NCBI RefSeq assembly: GCF_900129445.1
Contig: NZ_FQVT01000010.1
Span: forward strand, 1-64,000
DNA length: 64,000 nt
From: Salegentibacter echinorum
GTDB lineage: Bacteria; Bacteroidota; Bacteroidia; Flavobacteriales; Flavobacteriaceae
Reading direction: 5' to 3'
The notes under the pieces are model-generated. The model ran no database searches. It had not been told where the DNA came from and saw only the letters and a program-made list of their open reading frames with translations. The position numbers and the translations under genes are program-made. Numbering within the stretch: position 1 is the stretch's first letter; each line of letters starts with the position of its first letter. Shown here piece by piece: positions 8,778 to 16,960 of this stretch.

Positions 8778-9725
8778 CTATTTTAGATAATCCAGTACAT
8801 TTTCTTCAATCCTCTGCTGAATATTATTAATATCACTCTTCACAAAAGCTTCTCCGGTAATTTTTTCATAGAGTTCAATATACCTTTCAGAAACCGAGTT
8901 TATATAATCATCGCTCATTTCGGGTAGAATTTGTCCTTCTTTCCCCTGAAAATCGTTTTCAATAAGCCATTGTCTTACAAATTCCTTAGAAAGCTGTTTT
9001 TGCGATTCTCCGTTATCCTGTCTTTCCTGATAGCCATCGGCATAAAAATACCGCGAAGAATCTGGAGTGTGAATTTCATCGATCAACACAATTTTTCCAT
9101 CGGCAGTTTTTCCAAATTCATATTTGGTATCTACTAAAATGAGTCCGCGTTTTGCTGCAATCTCAGAACCACGTTGAAATAAATCCCAGGTATATTTCTC
9201 TAAAACCTCATAATCTTCTTTCGAAACGATACCTTGTTTTAAAATTTCAGCTTTAGAAATATCTTCATCGTGATCACCCTGTTCTGCTTTTGTTGCCGGC
9301 GTAATTATAGGTTCAGGAAATTTATCGTTTTCATTTAAGCCGTTTGGCATTTCCACACCGCAAAGCATACGTTTCCCCCCTTTGTATTCCCGGGCTGCAT
9401 GCCCCGCCAGATAACCTCTTATTACCATTTCTACTTTGAATGGCTCGCAAGCCTGGCCGGCTGCCACATTAGGATCTGGGGTTGCTTCCAACCAATTTGG
9501 CACCAAATCGCTGGTAGCTTCCATCATTTTTGTGGCAATTTGATTAAGAATTTGTCCTTTATAAGGAATTCCCTTCGGCATCACCACATCAAAAGCTGAA
9601 AGCCTATCGGTAGCTACAATTATAAGTTTATTGTCTTTTAGTGTATAAACATCCCTAACCTTGCCTTTATAAACGCTGGTTTGCGATGGAAAGTTGAAAT
9701 CGGTTTTTATAATGGTATTGCTCAT
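8778..9725 (-). CDS. purC: Phosphoribosylaminoimidazole-succinocarboxamide synthase
   Basis: A 315-residue SAICAR synthetase that joins CAIR and aspartate with ATP in purine biosynthesis. Family motifs are clear: GKVRDVY near residue 22, [13 protein letters not shown] near 40, [10 protein letters not shown] near 100, LVDTKYEFG near 195 and [12 protein letters not shown] near 214. Its length is that of the longer, eukaryote-like PurC forms. It stands alone, with a terminator behind it and about 250 bases before phoH, so it is not in a pur operon here. Confidence 0.95.
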   Translation of the reverse strand: MSNTIIKTDFNFPSQTSVYKGKVRDVYTLKDNKLIIVATDRLSAFDVVMPKGIPYKGQILNQIATKMMEATSDLVPNWLEATPDPNVAAGQACEPFKVEMVIRGYLAGHAAREYKGGKRMLCGVEMPNGLNENDKFPEPIITPATKAEQGDHDEDISKAEILKQGIVSKEDYEVLEKYTWDLFQRGSEIAAKRGLILVDTKYEFGKTADGKIVLIDEIHTPDSSRYFYADGYQERQDNGESQKQLSKEFVRQWLIENDFQGKEGQILPEMSDDYINSVSERYIELYEKITGEAFVKSDINNIQQRIEENVLDYLK

Positions 9726-9974
9726 TAGTTTGTAATATAAAACTTAATTGATAAAATTGGAGTCCCGGGCTAACATTGTTTTGGAAACCCCTTAGGTAAA
9801 TTGTATAATAAATTAAATTGTCTCGCCGGGCACTTCCACCAACTCAGCACAGGCCTGTAGAAGCGTTCCAAATAATAGCGTCTTCGACAAGCTAAGATTG
9901 ACATTTTGCAATAAATAAATCATTGTTTTTTTAGATTATTTTCAATTGAAAGTTAGTTTCAGGGTAATTGAAAC

Positions 9975-10928
9975 TTATTCGGCCTGTTCAATCTCCTTAT
10001 ATGCTGCAATAATTTTTTTAACCAGCTTATGTCTTATTACATCTTTATCATCAAGATAGATCATCCCCACTCCTTTCACTTCTTTTAAGACCAATAAAGA
10101 TTCTTTTAAACCAGAGACAGCTCTTCTTGGTAAATCAACCTGCCCGGGATCTCCGGTAATCATAAATTTGGCACTTTTTCCCATCCTGGTAAGAAACATT
10201 TTCATTTGGGCGTGGGTAGTATTTTGCGCTTCGTCTAAAATCACAAAAGCATTGTCCAATGTTCTTCCTCGCATAAAAGCGAGCGGTGCTATTTGGATGG
10301 TTCCTTTTTCGATATAAGCATCTAATCTTTCGTGGGGGATCATATCACGCAACGCATCATAAAGCGGCTGCATATATGGATCTAATTTCTCTCTTAAATC
10401 CCCGGGAAGGAAACCCAGGTTTTCCCCGGCTTCTACCGCAGGCCGGGTTAAAATAATCCTTTTTACCTGTTTTGATTTTAAAGCTTGAACTGCCAAAGCA
10501 ACCCCCGTATAGGTTTTTCCGGTTCCGGCGGGACCAATGGCAAATACCATATCATTTTTACGCATTAATTCTACCAGTTTTCGCTGGTTTGCAGTTTGGG
10601 CTTTTATGAGCCGGCCGCCTACCCCGTGTACCAGTACATCGTCACTTTTAGCCGAAGTTTGATATTCAGCACTGCTTTTGCTGGTCAACACCCTCTCAAT
10701 AGCATTCTCGTCCAGCTTATTGTATTTAGTAAAGTGCTCCATAAGCATATTGATACGTCCATCAAATTCCTCCAGCATTTCATCATCTCCAAAAACTTTA
10801 ATCCTGTTTCCCCTGGCTACAATCTTTAGTTTTGGGAAATACTTTTTTAAAAGTTCAATATTTTCATTCTGCTGCCCGAAAAATTCGCGGGGATTAATAT
10901 CTGAAAGTTCAATAACAAGTTCGTTCAA
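9975..10928 (-). CDS. phoH: PhoH family ATPase
   Basis: A 317-residue protein of the PhoH/YbeZ family. The ATPase core has Walker A GPAGTGKTYTG near residue 132 and Walker B FVILDEAQN near 229. The N-terminal 110 residues carry the KH-like region usual for YbeZ-type PhoH. These proteins bind RNA and are tied to ribosome and RNA metabolism, often with YbeY, which is not seen here. About 300 bases without a gene lie upstream, then the divergent SAM hydrolase gene. Confidence 0.92.
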   Translation of the reverse strand: MNELVIELSDINPREFFGQQNENIELLKKYFPKLKIVARGNRIKVFGDDEMLEEFDGRINMLMEHFTKYNKLDENAIERVLTSKSSAEYQTSAKSDDVLVHGVGGRLIKAQTANQRKLVELMRKNDMVFAIGPAGTGKTYTGVALAVQALKSKQVKRIILTRPAVEAGENLGFLPGDLREKLDPYMQPLYDALRDMIPHERLDAYIEKGTIQIAPLAFMRGRTLDNAFVILDEAQNTTHAQMKMFLTRMGKSAKFMITGDPGQVDLPRRAVSGLKESLLVLKEVKGVGMIYLDDKDVIRHKLVKKIIAAYKEIEQAE

Positions 10929-11226
10929 AAGCTTAAAGTTTAAATTGAAAAAAGATGTTCAAAATATTTTTATTTATAGTTATTCTTTTTTTGTGTCTAC
11001 TAAGTTTAAATGCTAATTTTGGCAAATAAAATTTAGTGTAATGCTTAGCGGCAAGATGAGAAAAAATCACCACATCACCACACCCAATGTAGGGAAAATT
11101 AAAAAACAACCGGCTTAATTAAAAGCATTCTTAGTTGTTGCGTAGTGCGCTCATTGCTACTTAGCTTCATTACAAACTTACACAAAATTAGCGCTTACAT
11201 TTAAAAAAATATATTAACAATTATCT
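10929..11226. other. Divergent intergenic region phoH / SAM hydrolase
   Basis: About 300 AT-rich bases between two divergent genes. I see no RNA gene and no convincing hairpin. It must hold promoters for both sides, but neither is a clean TAnnTTTG match. Confidence 0.4.
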
Positions 11227-12063
11227 ATGGCCATCATTACTTTAACTACAGATTTTGGAGAGAAAGATTATTTTGTCGGGGCAGTTAAAGGCGCAATTTA
11301 CAACGAGCTGGATCAGGTAAGGATTGTTGATATTTCGCATTCGGTCTCTCCTTTTCATATAAGCGAAGCAGCCTATATTATAAAAAATGCATATCGCAGT
11401 TTCCCAAAAGGAAGCATTCATATAATTGGAATAGATTCTGAATTTACTCCAGAAAATAAACACCTGGCCGTGTTACTGGACGAGCATTATTTTATTTGCG
11501 CCAATAATGGGATTCTATCTCTCTTAGCTTCAGAAATTAAACCCGAAAAGATTGTAGAAATCAATATTCACGATACTACCCAAACCAATTTCCCGGTACT
11601 GGATGTTTTTGTGCGGGTAGCCTGCCATATAGCTCGTGGGGGAACTTTAGATGTTATTGGAAGAAATATTAACGAAATTCGCTACCTTAAGCAGTTTGAG
11701 CCAATAGTAAATACTGAAGAAGATCAAATTATAGGCCACGTGCTCTATATTGACAACTATGGCAACGTGGTCACTAACATTAATCGAAAATTATTTGAAC
11801 AGGTGGGCAAAGGACGGGAATTTGTAATAAGTGCCAGGATGCTCACCTTTAAAGATATTTACGAATCATATTCCGATTGGATCAATTTTGATGTAGCCAA
11901 AGAAGAACGCGGCGAAGAAGGAGGAAAAAAATTGGCATTATTTAATTCTGAAGGAAATATAGAATTAGCCATTTACAAAAGTAATCCTTCTACCGTAGGA
12001 AGCGCTGCTACCCTCTTCGGACTCGAAATTAGGGATACCGTTACCATAAACTTTGAAAAATAA
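11227..12063 (+). CDS. SAM hydrolase (adenosine-forming), DUF62 family
   Basis: A 278-residue member of the SAM hydroxide adenosyltransferase family, which splits S-adenosylmethionine into adenosine and methionine using water. Signature segments are LTTDFGEKDYFVGAVKG at the N-terminus, GIDSEF near residue 72 and VLYIDNYGNVVTNI near 173. There is no signal peptide. It overlaps the ABM-domain gene (TAATG), so the two are probably co-translated, followed by gldF and gldG in the same direction. The reason for this pairing with gliding genes is unclear. Confidence 0.88.
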   Translation: MAIITLTTDFGEKDYFVGAVKGAIYNELDQVRIVDISHSVSPFHISEAAYIIKNAYRSFPKGSIHIIGIDSEFTPENKHLAVLLDEHYFICANNGILSLLASEIKPEKIVEINIHDTTQTNFPVLDVFVRVACHIARGGTLDVIGRNINEIRYLKQFEPIVNTEEDQIIGHVLYIDNYGNVVTNINRKLFEQVGKGREFVISARMLTFKDIYESYSDWINFDVAKEERGEEGGKKLALFNSEGNIELAIYKSNPSTVGSAATLFGLEIRDTVTINFEK

Positions 12064-12359
12064 TGCTGAACAGAATCGTAAAAATGAGTTTTAAGCCCGA
12101 AAAAATTCCGGAATTTCTGGAAAATTTCGAGCAGAACAAACATAAAATCAGCGGATTTGACGGCTGTCATAAAGTTGAATTATTGCGGGACAAACACAAT
12201 ACCAATCGGTTTTTTACGTATAGTTACTGGACCGATGAAACAGCTTTAGAAAATTACAGAAATTCTGAAATCTTTAAAGGAATTTGGGCAAAAACAAAGG
12301 TTTTATTTAATGAAAAACCCGAAGCCTGGAGCACTGAGGTTGTGAGTTGTGAGTTGTGA
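12063..12359 (+). CDS. Antibiotic biosynthesis monooxygenase (ABM) domain protein
   Basis: A 98-residue single-domain protein with a dimeric alpha/beta barrel fold of the ABM/YgiN type. Its conserved centre is FFTYSYWTDETALENYR near residues 56-72. Members act as small monooxygenases or heme-degrading enzymes; the substrate is unknown here. Its last codons and stop (VVSCEL and TGA) are supplied by the 7 bp tandem repeat that begins at 12339, so the native C-terminus may have been altered by repeat growth. Its start overlaps the SAM hydrolase stop. Confidence 0.8.
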   Translation: MLNRIVKMSFKPEKIPEFLENFEQNKHKISGFDGCHKVELLRDKHNTNRFFTYSYWTDETALENYRNSEIFKGIWAKTKVLFNEKPEAWSTEVVSCEL

Positions 12360-12462
12360 GTTGTGAGTTGTGAGTTGTGAGTTGTGAGTTGTGAGTTGTG
12401 AGTTGTGAGTTGTGAGTTGTGAGTTGTGAGTTGTGAGTTGTGAGTTGTGAGTTGTGAGTTGT
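12339..12462 (+). repeat. Tandem 7 bp repeat (GTTGTGA), about 17.7 copies
   Basis: A perfect array of GTTGTGA covers 124 bases. Because 7 is not a multiple of 3, every forward frame meets a TGA within 21 bases, so the array stops all three frames, while the reverse strand is open in all frames and gives a spurious SQLTTHN repeat ORF. It starts inside the 3' end of the ABM-domain gene. The copy number is likely to vary between strains. Confidence 0.95.
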
Positions 12463-12610
12463 TTAAAGAAAAAATAATATATGAAAAAGGAAGATTTACA
12501 GGATTTATTTATTAACAATCTTTATGCTAATTTACAAAACCTCATTTAATGATAGTACTAAGGTATAAACATTTAACCGAGACCGACAAACCGACAACCG
12601 AAATCCGATC

Positions 12611-13348
12611 ATGTTCGCAATTTTAAACAAAGAAATAAACTCTTTTTTTTCCTCGCTTACGGGGTATTTGGTTATTGGGGTGTTTTTGGTGGCTTGCAGT
12701 CTTTTCTTATTCCTTTTTACCGGGAATTACAATATTTTAGATAACGGCTTTGCAGACCTAAAACCATTTTTCAATCTAGCGCCCTGGATCTTTATCTTTT
12801 TAGTACCGGCAATTACGATGAAAAGTTTTTCTGAAGAAAAAAAACAGGGTACTATGGAGCTATTACTCACCCGCCCAATTGGTTTTAATCAATTAATTTT
12901 GGGTAAATATTTTGGCGCACTGTTATTAATTCTTTTGGCAATTATCCCCAGCATTTTATATGCAATCACCATTTATCAACTGGGCGATCCCGTTGGAAAT
13001 CTCGATTTTGGCGCCACTCTGGGCTCTTATATTGGCTTGATGCTACTTGGCGGTTGCTACGCCGCTATTGGTGTTTTTGCTTCCGCTTTATCTCAAAATC
13101 AAATTATTGCTTTTATTATCGCGGTGTTTTTATGTTTTCTTAGTTTTTTCGCCTTTGAAAATTTAGGGAATTTCGATCTTTTTGGCAGTACCGCTTATGG
13201 CCTGGAATACCTGGGAATTAGTTTTCATTACCAGAGTATTAGCCGGGGAGTTTTAGATACGAGGGATCTTATTTATTTTCTAAGTTTTATCATTTTATTT
13301 TTAGCATTCACTAAGCTAAGATTAAAAGCCATTCAGCAAAAATCCTAG
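12611..13348 (+). CDS. gldF: Gliding motility ABC transporter permease GldF
   Basis: A 245-residue inner-membrane ABC-2 type permease with about six hydrophobic segments. The signature loop AITMKSFSEEKKQGTMELLL at residues 71-90 is typical of GldF and NosY-like permeases. GldF, GldG and the ATPase GldA form an ABC transporter needed for gliding in Flavobacterium johnsoniae; gldA is not in this window. gldG follows after two bases, so the two form an operon. Upstream, 148 bases with the end of a 7 bp repeat separate it from the ABM gene. Confidence 0.93.
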   Translation: MFAILNKEINSFFSSLTGYLVIGVFLVACSLFLFLFTGNYNILDNGFADLKPFFNLAPWIFIFLVPAITMKSFSEEKKQGTMELLLTRPIGFNQLILGKYFGALLLILLAIIPSILYAITIYQLGDPVGNLDFGATLGSYIGLMLLGGCYAAIGVFASALSQNQIIAFIIAVFLCFLSFFAFENLGNFDLFGSTAYGLEYLGISFHYQSISRGVLDTRDLIYFLSFIILFLAFTKLRLKAIQQKS

Positions 13349-13350
13349 TT

Positions 13351-15021
13351 TTGAAACAACAAAAAACTTATAAAAACGCATTCCTAATCCTGCTTGCTCT
13401 GGTGGCCGTTAACCTGCTGGCTGCAAATTTCTTTGCGCGTTTTGATCTCACCGGTGACAACCGTTATTCTCTTTCTCCCGCGGCGATGCGTATTGTTGAA
13501 GACGCGAAAGAACCTATAATCATCAAAGTTTTTTTACAGGGAAATTTTCCCTCGGAATTTAGGAGGTTGCGGAACGAAACCCGGCAGATGTTGGAAGAAT
13601 TTTCAGCATACAACAGCAATATAAAATTTACGTTTACCAATCCTTTAGAAACCAGTAACAATGCCGAAGCCACTGCACAGGAATTTTATAAGCGAGGCAT
13701 GGCCCCCGCCCGGGTAAGCGTAAAAGAAAATGGAAAAACATCTGAAGCTTTAATCTTTCCCTGGGCAGAAGCCAGTCTGGCAGGGAAAAAGGTGCAAATT
13801 CCATTGCTAAAAAATAAACTTGGCGCGACCGATGAGGAACGCGTTTCCAACTCGGTGCAACAATTGGAATATGCTATCGCCAATGCATTAAATAAATTAA
13901 TTTATCCGAAGCAAAAGAAAATTGCTGTAATGCGCGGCAATGGCGAACTTAAAGACGCTTACATCGCCGATTTCATTAAGACCCTGCAGGAATATTATTT
14001 TATGGCACCATTTACTTTAGATTCGGTAGCCGAAAATCCACAAAAAACCCTTCAGGAATTAACAAAATACGATTTGCTCATTGAAGCAAAACCTACCGAG
14101 GCTTTTACCGAGAAAGAGAAATTCGTGCTGGATCAATACACCATGCAAGGCGGAAAATCGTTATGGCTCACCGAAGCTGTAGCGATGGAAACCGATAGTC
14201 TTTTAAACCCCACCGGGAAAGCTTTTGCTTTACCGCGGGATCTCAACCTTGGCGATTTCTTCTTTTCGTATGGGGTTAGGATCAACCCTGTATTGATAAA
14301 TGATATTTATTCAGCACCCATTATTTTGGCTTCGGGGCAGGGAAATAACACCAGGTTTAATCCATATCCCTGGTTTTACAGTCCGCTTACCACCTCGCCA
14401 AATAATCACCCAATTATCAACAATATTGAGGCGGTACGTTTTGAATATGCCAACCAAATTGACACCCTGGCCAACGATGTAAAGAAAACGATTTTATTGA
14501 GTAGTTCACCACAAACCAGGGTTGAAGGCACACCTAGGGAAATTAGCCTGGAAATTGTAAACAAAGAACCAAACCTGGCTACTTACAAAGATGGAGAGCA
14601 GCCCATGGCGGTTTTATTGGAAGGTAAATTTACTTCAGTATATAAAAACAGGATAAAACCTTTTAAAATCAATAATCCGCTAAGAGAAAGTATTCCCACA
14701 AAAATGTTGGTGATTTCTGATGGTGATGTGATTAAGAATACTGTACAGAAAGGCAAACCTTTAGAGCTTGGGTTTGAACGTTATACCGGTAACACTTATG
14801 GTAATAAAGAATTTTTGCTCAATGCCGTGAATTATATGTTAGACGATACCGGACTTATTGATATAAGAAGTAAAGAAATTAATATTGCTTTTCTTAACGA
14901 GCAAAAAGCGGCCAATGAAAGGCTAAAATGGCAATTAGTAAATCTGTTGCTTCCGTTGTTTCTCTTAGGGGGTTTTGGTTTAATCTTTAAATTTTTCAGA
15001 AAGAAAAAATATCAGAAATAG
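13351..15021 (+). CDS. gldG: Gliding motility ABC transporter auxiliary protein GldG
   Basis: A 556-residue membrane-anchored protein with one N-terminal transmembrane segment (about 9-27), a large periplasmic region of the GldG/intraflagellar-transport-like family beginning with FDLTGDNRYSLS, and a C-terminal membrane segment (about 525-548) before a lysine-rich tail. It starts with TTG at 13351, two bases after gldF, and no better start is visible. It works with GldF in gliding and, in some species, in secretion-related functions. dnaN follows 200 bases later with its own promoter. Confidence 0.93.
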   Translation: MKQQKTYKNAFLILLALVAVNLLAANFFARFDLTGDNRYSLSPAAMRIVEDAKEPIIIKVFLQGNFPSEFRRLRNETRQMLEEFSAYNSNIKFTFTNPLETSNNAEATAQEFYKRGMAPARVSVKENGKTSEALIFPWAEASLAGKKVQIPLLKNKLGATDEERVSNSVQQLEYAIANALNKLIYPKQKKIAVMRGNGELKDAYIADFIKTLQEYYFMAPFTLDSVAENPQKTLQELTKYDLLIEAKPTEAFTEKEKFVLDQYTMQGGKSLWLTEAVAMETDSLLNPTGKAFALPRDLNLGDFFFSYGVRINPVLINDIYSAPIILASGQGNNTRFNPYPWFYSPLTTSPNNHPIINNIEAVRFEYANQIDTLANDVKKTILLSSSPQTRVEGTPREISLEIVNKEPNLATYKDGEQPMAVLLEGKFTSVYKNRIKPFKINNPLRESIPTKMLVISDGDVIKNTVQKGKPLELGFERYTGNTYGNKEFLLNAVNYMLDDTGLIDIRSKEINIAFLNEQKAANERLKWQLVNLLLPLFLLGGFGLIFKFFRKKKYQK

Positions 15022-15183
15022 CATTTTCTTCTGAAGTTATCGGGTCGAAGAAAGTAACATATTAACAATAAGAAAGATTTTCGCTGCGACACTCCACTAA
15101 TTTTCAGCAGTATAACACATAATTTCAAGATTACAATGTTAATAAATACTATCTTGAAAGCGTCCTGAATTTACCAGATTCAA

Positions 15184-15191
15184 TATATTTG
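15184..15191 (+). promoter_or_regulatory. -7 box of the dnaN promoter
   Basis: TATATTTG is a perfect TAnnTTTG match ending 28 bases before the dnaN ATG. The nearest clean TTG lies 27 bases upstream, longer than usual, so the -33 element is uncertain. Confidence 0.5.
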
Positions 15192-15219
15192 TAAACGATT
15201 CTAATTAATCACAAAGCCG

Positions 15220-16338
15220 ATGAAATTTATTGTATCCAGCAGTTATTTGCTGAAACAGCTTCAAATATTGGGTGGCGTAATAAACAACACCAACACCCTT
15301 CCTATTTTAGACAACTTTTTATTTGACCTTAATCAGGACGAACTTAGTGTTTCTGCTTCAGATCTTGAGACTACCATGTCTGCAAAGTTAAAAGTAGAGT
15401 CAGATTCCGAAGGAAAAATAGCGGTACCGGCAAAATTACTTTTGGACACCTTAAAGACTTTTCCCGAGCAGCCACTAACCTTCGTGGTAGAAGATAACAA
15501 CACTATAGAATTGAGTTCCAATCACGGGAAATATGCACTGGCTTACGCCGATGGTGAGGAATTCCCTAATCCCGTGGAACTGGAAGATCCCAGCAAAACC
15601 ATTATTGAAGGAGATATTTTGGCCACGGCCATTAGCAAAACCATCTTTGCCTCTGGAAATGATGATTTACGCCCGGTGATGAGTGGTGTGTTTTTTCAAT
15701 TCACTACAGATGGGTTAACCTTTGTGGCTACCGATGCTCATAAACTGGTAAAATACTCCAGGGAAGATGTGAGCGCCACCGAAGCTGCCGATTTTATCAT
15801 GCCTAAAAAACCTTTAAACCTTTTAAAGGGTATTTTAGCCGGAAGTGAAAGTGAAGTTCTTATAGAGTATAACGACGCCAATGCGAAATTCACTTTTGAC
15901 GATACCCAGTTGGTTTGCCGACTTATAGACGGGAAATATCCAAATTATGAAGCGGTAATTCCTAAAGAAAATCCGAATAAGTTAAGTATAGAACGCAACC
16001 AATTTTTAAGTTCGGTGCGTCGTGTTTCTATTTTCTCTAACAAAACCACCCACCAGGTGCGCTTAAAAATCGCAGGAGCCGAATTAAATATTTCTGCGGA
16101 AGATGTTGATTACAGCAACAAAGCAGAGGAACGTCTTACTTGTGCTTATGAAGGAGACGATATGCAAATTGGCTTTAACTCTCGTTTTCTAACAGAAATG
16201 CTGAATAATTTAAATTCAGATGAAGTGCAGTTGGAAATGAGCTTGCCAAATCGCGCAGGAATTCTTACGCCAATAGATGGTTTAGATCCCGGGGAAAAGA
16301 TTACCATGCTCGTTATGCCGGTGATGCTTAATAGTTAA
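15220..16338 (+). CDS. dnaN: DNA polymerase III sliding clamp, beta subunit
   Basis: A 372-residue beta clamp with the usual three-domain length. The N-terminal MKFIVSSSYLLKQLQILGG and the C-terminal LVMPVML tail are characteristic; the latter lines the groove that binds clamp partners. It tethers the replicative polymerase to DNA. Here it is next to gldFG rather than dnaA, an order seen in Flavobacteriaceae. It is followed by a GC-run repeat and a strong bidirectional terminator. Confidence 0.96.
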   Translation: MKFIVSSSYLLKQLQILGGVINNTNTLPILDNFLFDLNQDELSVSASDLETTMSAKLKVESDSEGKIAVPAKLLLDTLKTFPEQPLTFVVEDNNTIELSSNHGKYALAYADGEEFPNPVELEDPSKTIIEGDILATAISKTIFASGNDDLRPVMSGVFFQFTTDGLTFVATDAHKLVKYSREDVSATEAADFIMPKKPLNLLKGILAGSESEVLIEYNDANAKFTFDDTQLVCRLIDGKYPNYEAVIPKENPNKLSIERNQFLSSVRRVSIFSNKTTHQVRLKIAGAELNISAEDVDYSNKAEERLTCAYEGDDMQIGFNSRFLTEMLNNLNSDEVQLEMSLPNRAGILTPIDGLDPGEKITMLVMPVMLNS

Positions 16339-16392
16339 GCCCCCTGGCTCCCTAAGGGGGAAGCCTCCCCCAGCCCCTCCCAAGGAGAGGAG
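16339..16392. repeat. GC-run dispersed repeat, copy 2
   Basis: CCCCCTGG, CCCTAAGGGGG, CCTCCCCCAGCCCCTCCC and AGGAGAGG runs begin directly after the dnaN stop codon. Its reverse complement matches the copy at 16913-16948, so the two flank the DUF4870 gene in inverted orientation. Confidence 0.65.
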
Positions 16393-16401
16393 AAAAAATA
16401 T

Positions 16402-16445
16402 AAAATCCTCATAATCCCGTATAGGTATCGGGAATGTGAGGATTT
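16402..16445. terminator. Bidirectional terminator between dnaN and the DUF4870 gene
   Basis: A 10 bp stem AAAATCCTCA/TGAGGATTTT encloses a second small stem TCCCG/CGGGA. T runs follow on both strands, which fits its place between convergent genes. Confidence 0.8.
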
Positions 16446-16454
16446 TTTATTTAA

Positions 16455-16832
16455 TTATTTTATGATTTCTATGGTTAATGGATAATTCGGGATTTCGCCG
16501 TTGCTTACCTTAATGGCGTTTATAATTGGGAGGATTAATATTAGAATCCCAATAATTAAGAAGCCAAAAAAACCAAGTCCGACAAGGAATATTAGCGGAA
16601 TACAAATAATACTGTAAATAAACATACTTATTTGAAAGTTGAGGATTATTTTACCGTGAAAATCCATTCCCGCTATTTTATCCTTTTGGGTAAGCCAAAG
16701 AATTAAAGGAACAATAAAACCTCCCAACCCGGTAACAAGGCTTAATAACTGGGAAAGATGGGTAAGCATAAGCATTTGTTTGTCTTCTCGCATTTGTTTG
16801 TAATTAAATAACTGGTTTTCGTATAATCTCAT
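16455..16832 (-). CDS. DUF4870 membrane protein (Tic20-like)
   Basis: A small integral membrane protein of up to 125 residues with the DUF4870 pattern: HLSQLL, then GGFIVPLILWLTQKDK, then a MDFHGKIILNFQISMFI segment and two further hydrophobic stretches, three to four membrane helices in all. The function is unknown. The upstream limit is uncertain: ATG at 16832 is the longest choice, while ATG at 16793 (MREDKQ) fits family length better. The gene is enclosed by two inverted GC-run repeats. Confidence 0.8.
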   Translation of the reverse strand: MRLYENQLFNYKQMREDKQMLMLTHLSQLLSLVTGLGGFIVPLILWLTQKDKIAGMDFHGKIILNFQISMFIYSIICIPLIFLVGLGFFGFLIIGILILILPIINAIKVSNGEIPNYPLTIEIIK

Positions 16833-16912
16833 CTCTATGAGCTCCTAACTCTCTGTTTATAAATAAGACGATAAACTTTACTAATTGTTACATATTCTAA
16901 AAAGATCAATTT

Positions 16913-16948
16913 TTCTCCCCCTCTCTTGGAGGGGGTTGGGGGGAGGCT
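16913..16948. repeat. GC-run dispersed repeat, copy 3, next to mnmE
   Basis: CTCCCCCTCTCTTGG followed by G runs ending GGGGGGAGGCT. It is an inverted relative of the copy at 16339-16392. It ends at the -7 box of the mnmE promoter and contains the TTG that serves as its -33 element. Confidence 0.65.
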
Positions 16949-16956
16949 TATCTTTG
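16926..16956 (+). promoter_or_regulatory. Promoter of mnmE, partly made of a dispersed repeat
   Basis: TTG at 16926 and TATCTTTG at 16949-16956 are 20 bases apart. The -7 box ends only four bases before the mnmE ATG, so transcription would begin at or near the A of ATG and the mRNA would be leaderless. The -33 part lies in the GC-run repeat. Confidence 0.6.
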
Positions 16957-16960
16957 CCCT

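Noticed and set aside
12303-12518. 71-codon minus-strand frame with SQLTTHN repeats
   Set aside because: It is the reverse reading of a 7 bp tandem array, which is open in all reverse frames by construction.
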